From positions 1-8,713 of the forward strand of contig CAMZAI010000115.1 of the NCBI GenBank assembly GCA_947304065.1: 8,713 nucleotides of DNA. The letters are read 5' to 3'. Positions 1 to 3,881 of the stretch are shown here, piece after piece. The notes beneath the pieces were generated by a model. It was not told the DNA's origin. It searched no databases and saw only the letters and a list, made by a program, of their open reading frames with translations. Source of the DNA: an uncultured Clostridia bacterium (lineage in GTDB: Bacteria; Bacillota; Clostridia; Lachnospirales; Lachnospiraceae). Position 1 is the first letter of the stretch. The number at the start of each line of letters is the position of its first letter. The translations under genes were made by a program, and so were the position numbers.

Positions 1-12
1 TTAGTTAATTGA

Positions 13-40
13 CGAGCATAGGCGAAAATGTATATGCTTG
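13..40. other. Stem-loop in AT-rich left edge
   Basis: CGAGCATA (13-20) pairs with TATGCTTG (33-40), eight pairs with one G-U, around a 12-nt loop. There is no T-tract on either side, so it is not an intrinsic terminator. All three forward frames contain a stop within the first 12 bases, so no upstream gene can be assigned. The function is unknown. Confidence 0.35.
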
Positions 41-64
41 CTGAGGGAATTATTTAAAGGAGGG

Positions 65-92
65 GGAACAAGGGCTGAAAGCCTTTTGTTCC
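65..92. other. Strong stem-loop, no T-tract
   Basis: GGAACAA (65-71) is perfectly complementary to TTGTTCC (86-92). The stem continues inward with a G-U pair, a bulged T and GGCT/AGCC closing a GAA triloop. No run of T follows on either strand, so intrinsic termination is unlikely. It is preceded by GGAGGGGG (60-66), which resembles a ribosome binding site but has no suitably spaced start codon. It may be a leftover of a mobile or regulatory element. Confidence 0.4.
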
Positions 93-106
93 ATACACAT
101 TTCTGA

Positions 107-382
107 CAACACTTTCTTGGTGCTGATCGAAAATGCATAACAGAATCGATTGGAAACAATGTTAGTCTGATAGTTGGCTCTCACTTCCAATTTGCATTTC
201 TAACAAACATCGGACACAATCTAGATCCTAATCCCATTTTCGGGCTTCTTTTAGAAGTCTATTTGCAGTACGCATTTTTATGGTGTCTTTACGCCGAAAG
301 GTGCGATGTCAAACAAATCATTATTGAAAAGAAAGGAGAAAACCACTCCTTTGTAAAAGAGGATTGGCTTAAGATGCAGTGA
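107..382 (+). pseudogene. Start-less reading-frame remnant, coupled to next gene
   Basis: An open frame of 91 codons runs from just after the TGA at 104-106 to the TGA at 380-382. It has no ATG or GTG except a terminal ATG at 374, and its only other usual start is a TTG at 263. The C-terminal part looks protein-like: a hydrophobic stretch near LLLEVYLQYAFLWCLY is followed by a charged tail (CDVKQIIIEKKGENHSFVKE). Its stop overlaps the GTG of the zinc-ribbon gene as GTGA, the classic arrangement of translationally coupled genes, so it was probably once (or still is) the 3' part of a real gene. No ribosome binding site sits at a usable start. The family is not recognised. It could also be a chance open frame in AT-rich DNA. 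Confidence 0.35.
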
Positions 383-738
383 GAAAGTTAAGTGAAGAAC
401 AACGTCGGATGTTGGAGTATTTTATGATTAACCGGATAAGATGCATGAGGTGCCAGGAGATTAGCCAGTTGAATATTCCGATTGAATCCAAAGAGGAAGT
501 AAAGAAAAGAAGATCAAAGGTTATTGCTGGGTATAATGATCTGGCGACGGTTCGTCCAGATTTGCTAGCGGAATTTGACTATGAAAAAAATGCATCGTTC
601 AAACCGAATGAACTCTATGTGCTTTCACAAAGGAAAGTCTGGTGGAAATGTAAAAAAGGACATGAATGGCAGGAGAGAGTGTTCAGTAGAGGTACTCTTG
701 GAGCGGGCTGTCCTTTTTGTCTGCCACTTGATAAGTAG
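379..738 (+). CDS. Small treble-clef zinc-ribbon protein (DUF4379-like)
   Basis: This 119-residue protein probably starts at GTG 379, because an in-frame TAA lies at 370-372. The next in-frame Mets are residues 11 and 16. The C-terminal half (about 57-116) matches the single-repeat treble-clef/zinc-ribbon family (DUF4379 type). It has a leading RPDLLAEFDYEKN segment, a central VWWKCKKGHEW, and the Cys/His set C91, H95, C111, C114 (CKKGH...CPFC), which should bind one zinc. The basic N-terminal half has an extra CxxC (C22, C25). There is no signal peptide or membrane segment. Family members often carry several tandem repeats and are frequent in accessory regions near restriction or nuclease genes; here there is only one repeat. 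The biochemical role is unknown, though nucleic-acid binding is a reasonable inference. It overlaps the upstream remnant by GTGA and has only a distant GAGG (359-362) upstream, so expression likely depends on coupling. Its AT-rich codon use differs from the downstream cluster. Confidence 0.75.
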   Translation: MRKLSEEQRRMLEYFMINRIRCMRCQEISQLNIPIESKEEVKKRRSKVIAGYNDLATVRPDLLAEFDYEKNASFKPNELYVLSQRKVWWKCKKGHEWQERVFSRGTLGAGCPFCLPLDK

Positions 739-741
739 CAA

Positions 742-764
742 AGGATAGTAGCAAGAGGATAGTA
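742..764. repeat. 9-bp direct repeat AGGATAGTA
   Basis: AGGATAGTA occurs at 742-750 and again at 756-764, separated by GCAAG. It lies directly after the zinc-ribbon stop codon, and its second copy runs into the left arm of the following stem-loop. It could be a slippage duplication. Confidence 0.5.
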
Positions 765-801
765 TCTGAGCACTTATGCCTGCAAGAGTGCTCGGATACT
801 A
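760..801. other. Long stem-loop after zinc-ribbon gene
   Basis: Positions 761-774 pair with 787-800 (AGTATCTGAGCACT with AGTGCTCGGATACT), 14 pairs with one T-G. T760-A801 adds one more pair, and the loop is 12 nt. It begins 21 nt past the stop at 738, the usual place for a terminator. However, the right side continues AGAATGGAATA rather than a T-run, and the left side has no A-run. It may be a Rho-dependent or processing hairpin, or an element end. Confidence 0.45.
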
Positions 802-838
802 GAATGGAATATACGTAGCATCAACTTAAGGAATACAT

Positions 839-868
839 ATTGTCTAATAAATAAGACTCTGCTACAAT
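839..868 (+). promoter_or_regulatory. Extended -10 promoter candidate
   Basis: TTGTCT (839-844) could serve as a -35 element. After an 18-nt spacer comes TACAAT (863-868), preceded by TGC, giving an extended -10. The start would be near 875, upstream of the nested inverted repeat. The 14 bases 855-868 match the sequence at 5773-5786 at 13 positions, which supports a shared promoter type. It could drive a structured RNA or a leader of about 240 nt for rqcP. Confidence 0.45.
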
Positions 869-883
869 CATTCTGTAACCTGT

Positions 884-1054
884 TGAGCAATTGAACTTAT
901 ATGTACCATATTTCAAACAACCTTTTTGAACCTTCAAAAGGAACATTACTTCACAAATACGATATGTACATCTTGAAGTAATGTATGTTTTTGAAATAAC
1001 GTACATATGAGGTTCAAACCCTTATATATAAAAGGCTTGACGACACTGAGCAAT
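884..1054. repeat. TGAGCAAT direct repeats around palindromic segment
   Basis: TGAGCAAT occurs at 884-891 and 1047-1054, bracketing the nested inverted repeat. Eight-base flanking repeats would fit a target-site duplication around a MITE-like insertion of about 155 bp. However, the sequence inside the repeats does not begin and end with matching inverted termini, so chance is quite possible. Confidence 0.25.
891..1017. repeat. Nested imperfect inverted repeat (possible structured RNA or MITE)
   Basis: Four nested arms are visible. TTGAA 891-895 pairs with TTCAA 1013-1017, ATATGTAC 899-906 with GTACATAT 1001-1008, and TATTTCAAA 909-917 with TTTGAAATA 990-998 across a symmetric 2x2 internal loop. 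ACATTACTTCA 943-953 pairs perfectly with TGAAGTAATGT 974-984 around a 20-nt loop. Between the last two stems the left strand carries its own hairpin (CCTTTT 921-926 with AAAAGG 936-941). The folded form is a three-way junction. This is far more order than expected by chance in AT-rich DNA. It lies 95 nt before rqcP and downstream of an extended -10 sequence. It could be a palindromic miniature element, a cis-acting leader or a small RNA. Confidence 0.6.
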
Positions 1055-1064
1055 AATGTACACA
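1037..1064 (+). promoter_or_regulatory. Weak promoter candidate for rqcP
   Basis: TTGACG (1037-1042) is a good -35 match. TACACA (1059-1064) lies 16 nt downstream as a poor -10, about 48 nt before the rqcP start. The nearer TAATGT (1054-1059) is too close to the -35. This is the only -35-like hexamer close to rqcP. Confidence 0.3.
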
Positions 1065-1111
1065 AAAAATCGGTTTAGTTTTATTTTGCGCATGGCGTGA
1101 TTGAGGGTTGT

Positions 1112-1351
1112 ATGAGACTGGACAAGTATTTAAAGGTGTCGCGTCTGATCAAGAGACGTACCGTTGCCAACGAAGCCTGCGACGCGGGCAGGGTTTCGAT
1201 AAACGGCAAGCCCGCGAAGGCCTCCGCCGAGGTTAAGGTCGGAGACGTGATCGAGATCGGCTTCGGAACAAAGAGCGTAAAGGTCGAGGTTCTGGGCATT
1301 GCGGAGACGCAGAAGAAGGACGAAGCGGCCGAGTTATACAAGTATTTGTGA
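1112..1351 (+). CDS. rqcP: RqcP, S4-domain ribosome quality-control factor (YabO/HslR-like)
   Basis: This 79-residue protein is almost entirely one S4 RNA-binding domain. It opens MRLDKYLKVSRLIKRRT and continues through GRVSINGKPAKAS, VKVGDVIEI and a C-terminal KKDEAAELY block, closely resembling B. subtilis YabO/RqcP as known from the family. In that family it binds the tRNA/23S interface of stalled 50S subunits and works with RqcH to add C-terminal alanine tails for degradation. ATG 1112 is preferred over the in-frame GTG 1097 because the family begins MRLDK and GAGGG (1103-1107) lies just upstream, with a rather short 4-nt spacer. It is the first gene of the conserved rqcP-divIC-tilS-hpt-ftsH cluster. 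The upstream DNA is the AT-rich island rather than the usual hup/mazG-type neighbours. Confidence 0.92.
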   Translation: MRLDKYLKVSRLIKRRTVANEACDAGRVSINGKPAKASAEVKVGDVIEIGFGTKSVKVEVLGIAETQKKDEAAELYKYL

Positions 1352-1400
1352 GGCTTCTTCACATTTTTTAAAATTTTTTACACTGCAGGACTAAAGTTTC

Positions 1401-1448
1401 TGTGTAAAATGACGATAAACGTAATGAAGACGTAGTGCTTCACTATGT
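1401..1448 (+). promoter_or_regulatory. Putative divIC promoter -10 and leader hairpin
   Basis: TAAAAT (1405-1410), preceded by TGTG, resembles a -10 element; no well-spaced -35 is visible. Downstream, ACGTAGTG (1430-1437) pairs with CACTATGT (1441-1448), eight pairs with one G-U and a CTT loop, ending just before the GGGAGG ribosome binding site (1453-1458). This resembles the promoter-then-hairpin leaders before hpt and the amylase. The 115-nt gap after rqcP is where sporulation genes yabP/yabQ sit in spore formers. Confidence 0.35.
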
Positions 1449-1466
1449 GGTCGGGAGGGAAGATTT

Positions 1467-1766
1467 ATGCGCAGAAAGGGCAGAAGTTCAAGAGCGGCGA
1501 TGGGGATCATCGTCATTATCGTTATGTTCATATGCGTACTCATTCTTGTGAAGACCGAGAAGCTCACAGGCGAGCTGAACGCCAGGAATGAGACTATAAA
1601 GCAGCTGGATGCGAGCATCGCGGCGGCAAACGAAAAGACAAAGTCTATCGAGAACGAGATCAAATATCGGGAAACCGATGACTATATAGAGGATCAGGCC
1701 AGGGAAGCGCTGGGGCTCAGATACCCCGACGAGATCATTCTTGTGCCTAAGGAAGGCTCCGAGTGA
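1467..1766 (+). CDS. divIC: DivIC/FtsB-family septum formation initiator
   Basis: A 99-residue bitopic membrane protein. It has a short basic cytoplasmic tail (RRKGRSSR), one membrane segment at about 11-28 (AMGIIVIIVMFICVLILV), an extracellular coiled coil at about 30-68, and the family's C-terminal block DDYIEDQAREALGLRYPDE followed by IILVPK. Family members form a complex with FtsL and DivIB/FtsQ that activates septal peptidoglycan synthesis. Length and layout are typical, and its slot between rqcP and tilS is the standard divIC position in Firmicutes. ATG 1467 is supported by GGGAGGGAAG about 7-15 nt upstream. The stop lies 4 nt before the tilS ATG, so the two are probably cotranslated. 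No residues specific enough to separate DivIC from FtsB were used; the name rests on the neighbourhood. Confidence 0.85.
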   Translation: MRRKGRSSRAAMGIIVIIVMFICVLILVKTEKLTGELNARNETIKQLDASIAAANEKTKSIENEIKYRETDDYIEDQAREALGLRYPDEIILVPKEGSE

Positions 1767-1770
1767 CCGG

Positions 1771-3210
1771 ATGGAACAAAAAGTAATCGATTACATCAAG
1801 CTTAATAATATGCTGTCCCATGGGGACGGCGCAGCAGTGGGCGTATCGGGTGGTGCAGACTCGATGTGCCTTCTTAATATTCTCTTTTCTCTCAGGGACC
1901 GTTTCGGTCTCAAACTCATTGCGGTACATGTGAATCACGGGATCAGGGGCGCTTCGGCGGATGCGGACGAGCATTTTGTCGAAGCTTTTTGCCGTGAAAA
2001 GGGCATTGGATTCAGGGCTTTTCACGCGGATATCCCGAAGCTTGCGAAGGAGAAGGGACTGACGGAGGAAGAGGCCGGAAGGCAGTTCAGATACGAATGT
2101 TTTGCGAAGGTCTGCGCCGATGAAGGACTGAAATACATCGCGGTCGCGCATAACCGCGACGACAACGCCGAAACCGTGCTCTTTAACATCGCCAGAGGCA
2201 GCGGGATCTCCGGACTTCGCGGGATCGCGCCGGTAAGAGCCTTCGGCGGGTATACGATCATCAGGCCGCTATTAGACTGCAGCAGGGCGATGATCGAGGA
2301 GTATCTTCGTGACAATGGGATCGCCTACAGGACCGACGAAACGAATCTTACTGAGGAATACAGCAGGAACAGGATCAGGAATACAGTGATCCCGATCCTT
2401 AAGGAGTCGATAAACAGCGAAGCTGCGGCCCATATCGCGGGAGCCGCGAAAAGAGCGGCGGAGCTCGAGGATTTCGTGGCCTGCGAGGCAAATAAACGTA
2501 TCGCGGAGCTGAAGGCCGCGGGCAAATATTCGGAAGAGGACGAAGAAGGCCGTACCGTACGTATAGCGATCGATACCGAAGCACTCGAAGATATGCATGC
2601 GGCACTCAGGACCGTGATCCTGCGAGGGGCCATGGGCGAGCTGGCGGGGAAGCTGAAGGACCTTGAAGAGATCCACGTAAGGGCCGTAGAAGGGCTTGCT
2701 GCGAACCGGGTCGGGCGCAGTGTCGATCTTCCCTACGGCATCACGGCACGGCGGGATTACGGACGAATTGTCCTCGAGACCGCTAAAAAGACTGAAAACA
2801 AGGCGTTTTCTTACGATGTGACAGGGCTTGACGGCGAGGGATTTAAGATCGCTCTGCCGGACGGAAAGATCCTTTATTTACGGTTAATTCCATGTGAAAA
2901 AAATCTAAACATTCCCAGAAACGACTATACGAAATTTTTCGATTATGATAAGATTAAAGGAAGTATAGCGGTCAGAACGCGCCGCGAGGGAGATTATCTC
3001 CTCATAAAAGGCGGGGACGGAAGCGGGAAGCTCTGCAGCAAGAGCCTGAAGACCTGGTTCATCGACAATAAGATCCCGGGTCCCGACAGAGACGGCACGG
3101 TACTTCTTGCCGAGGGCTCTCACGTGCTCTGGATAGTTGGCAGACGCGGAGACGATTCGTGCTATGTTACGGAAGAGACACGGCGGATCCTGACAGCGGA
3201 GCTGAGATAA
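1771..3210 (+). CDS. tilS: tRNA(Ile)-lysidine synthase TilS
   Basis: This 479-residue ATP-dependent enzyme attaches lysine to C34 of the CAU-anticodon tRNA-Ile, so that it reads AUA and is charged as isoleucine. The N-terminal PP-loop ATPase domain has SGGADS (residues 26-31), HVNHGIRG (53-60), the HxxDDxxET segment (127-135) and the DETN...YSRNRIR tRNA-contact block (189 onward). The C-terminal TilS domain shows LKTWFIDNKIPGPDRD (from 426) and WIVGRR. Length fits the family. ATG 1771 is chosen over the in-frame TTG 1741, since the latter would overlap divIC and add a non-conserved N-terminus. A local AT-rich patch (about 2875-2975) encodes a variable linker before the C-terminal domain. In many spore formers spoIIE lies between divIC and tilS; here the gap is only 4 nt. 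Confidence 0.95.
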   Translation: MEQKVIDYIKLNNMLSHGDGAAVGVSGGADSMCLLNILFSLRDRFGLKLIAVHVNHGIRGASADADEHFVEAFCREKGIGFRAFHADIPKLAKEKGLTEEEAGRQFRYECFAKVCADEGLKYIAVAHNRDDNAETVLFNIARGSGISGLRGIAPVRAFGGYTIIRPLLDCSRAMIEEYLRDNGIAYRTDETNLTEEYSRNRIRNTVIPILKESINSEAAAHIAGAAKRAAELEDFVACEANKRIAELKAAGKYSEEDEEGRTVRIAIDTEALEDMHAALRTVILRGAMGELAGKLKDLEEIHVRAVEGLAANRVGRSVDLPYGITARRDYGRIVLETAKKTENKAFSYDVTGLDGEGFKIALPDGKILYLRLIPCEKNLNIPRNDYTKFFDYDKIKGSIAVRTRREGDYLLIKGGDGSGKLCSKSLKTWFIDNKIPGPDRDGTVLLAEGSHVLWIVGRRGDDSCYVTEETRRILTAELR

Positions 3211-3215
3211 CGGTG

Positions 3216-3230
3216 AATTTGTGCGATAAG
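3216..3230 (+). promoter_or_regulatory. Weak extended -10-like sequence before hpt
   Basis: AATTTGTGCGATAAG (3216-3230) places TGC before GATAAG, four of six matches to TATAAT, immediately after the tilS stop. AATTTGTG, then ATAA and GAA, occur in the same order and spacing (within a base) before the amylase at 5911-5930. It may be a weak internal promoter for hpt-ftsH. No clear -35 was found, and it overlaps the end of the tilS operon. Confidence 0.3.
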
Positions 3231-3235
3231 CGAAT

Positions 3236-3269
3236 GCCATCAGATGCAAGCTTGCTTGCATCTGATGGC
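3236..3269. repeat. 15-bp perfect inverted repeat in hpt leader
   Basis: GCCATCAGATGCAAG (3236-3250) is perfectly complementary to CTTGCATCTGATGGC (3255-3269) with a 4-nt CTTG loop. No T-run follows (CTGAGCGAAC), so it is not an intrinsic terminator. The core GATGCA/TGCATC recurs in the palindrome before the amylase (5932-5944). Possible roles are mRNA processing or stabilisation, attenuation, or a protein-binding palindrome. Confidence 0.75.
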
Positions 3270-3281
3270 TGAGCGAACGGT

Positions 3282-3309
3282 CATCGAGCAGGAGTTAGCC
3301 TGCTCGATG
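3282..3309. repeat. Second perfect inverted repeat in hpt leader
   Basis: CATCGAGCAGG (3282-3292) pairs perfectly with CCTGCTCGATG (3299-3309) around AGTTAG. It lies 12 nt after the first hairpin and 21 nt before the hpt ATG, leaving the AAGGGA/GGCGG ribosome binding region (3315-3326) free. The tandem hairpins occupy most of the 120-nt tilS-hpt gap. Confidence 0.75.
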
Positions 3310-3330
3310 CGTGGAAGGGACGGCGGATTT

Positions 3331-3858
3331 ATGAACAATATCGATGACAAGATTCAGATCATGATCGGACAGAAAGAGCTGGAGAAGAGGATCGCCGAGA
3401 TGGGCGAGGAGATCAGCCGCGATTATGCGGGCAAAGAGCTCCATCTTATCTGCATCTTAAAGGGCGGAGTTATGTTCATGACAGAGCTTTCGAAGCATAT
3501 CACCTGTCATGTTTCGATGGATTTCATGTCTGTTTCGAGCTACGGCAACGAGCGCAAGTCCTCGGGCCGCATCAGGATATTGAAGGACCTTGACGAGCCT
3601 ATCGAGGGCAGGGACGTACTGATCGTTGAGGATATCATTGATTCCGGCAAGACCCTCGCGCATCTGATAGAGGTGCTCGGCGTACGCAAGCCCAATTCCA
3701 TCAAGCTCTGCACGATGCTTGATAAGCCCGACCGCCGTGAAGTGGATGTGAAGGTCGATTATGTCGGCTTCCAGATCCCCGACAAGTTCGTCCTCGGATA
3801 CGGACTTGATTATGATCAGTTCTACCGCAATATCCCGTATATCGCGGTGGTTGAATAA
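3331..3858 (+). CDS. hpt: Hypoxanthine phosphoribosyltransferase
   Basis: This 175-residue cytoplasmic enzyme of purine salvage converts hypoxanthine (and usually guanine) plus PRPP to IMP/GMP. The PRPP-binding signature is VEDIIDSGKT, with the acidic pair E100-D101 and the loop up to T108. LKGGVMFM forms the pyrophosphate-binding loop region, SSYGNERKSSG the flexible catalytic loop, and VGFQIPDKFVLGYGLDYD the purine-binding segment. ATG 3331 is chosen because the family begins around here. The longer in-frame start at ATG 3244 would translate straight through both leader hairpins and add a non-conserved N-terminus. The gene is followed after 23 nt by ftsH with its own GGAGG, an hpt-ftsH pairing conserved in Firmicutes. 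Confidence 0.95.
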   Translation: MNNIDDKIQIMIGQKELEKRIAEMGEEISRDYAGKELHLICILKGGVMFMTELSKHITCHVSMDFMSVSSYGNERKSSGRIRILKDLDEPIEGRDVLIVEDIIDSGKTLAHLIEVLGVRKPNSIKLCTMLDKPDRREVDVKVDYVGFQIPDKFVLGYGLDYDQFYRNIPYIAVVE

Positions 3859-3881
3859 AGAGTTATATGGAGGTTTGATCC

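Larger units (their letters stand above)
739..1111. other. AT-rich non-coding stretch before rqcP
   Basis: These 373 bases have no convincing gene on either strand. They contain the AGGATAGTA repeat, the 760-801 stem-loop, a promoter-like sequence at 839-868, the nested inverted repeat at 891-1017, a second weak promoter near 1037-1064, and the rqcP ribosome binding site. The 61-codon minus-strand frame here has no recognisable protein features and crosses the inverted repeat. Confidence 0.7.

Noticed and set aside
821..1006. 61-codon minus-strand frame in the rqcP upstream region
   Set aside because: It spans the nested inverted repeat, has no ribosome binding site and its composition is not protein-like.
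884..1054. Insertion sequence with target-site duplication
   Set aside because: The TGAGCAAT repeats are suggestive, but there is no transposase and the inner ends do not form matching terminal inverted repeats; kept only as a low-confidence repeat.
1741..1770. TTG start of tilS ten codons upstream
   Set aside because: It overlaps divIC coding sequence and adds residues not seen in TilS; ATG 1771 matches the family start.
3244..3330. N-terminal extension of hpt from an in-frame ATG
   Set aside because: It would translate through both hairpins, has no ribosome binding site and is not part of the conserved Hpt N-terminus.
3211..3330. Purine riboswitch in the hpt leader
   Set aside because: The two simple hairpins do not form the three-way junction with conserved loops of the purine aptamer, and no terminator follows.
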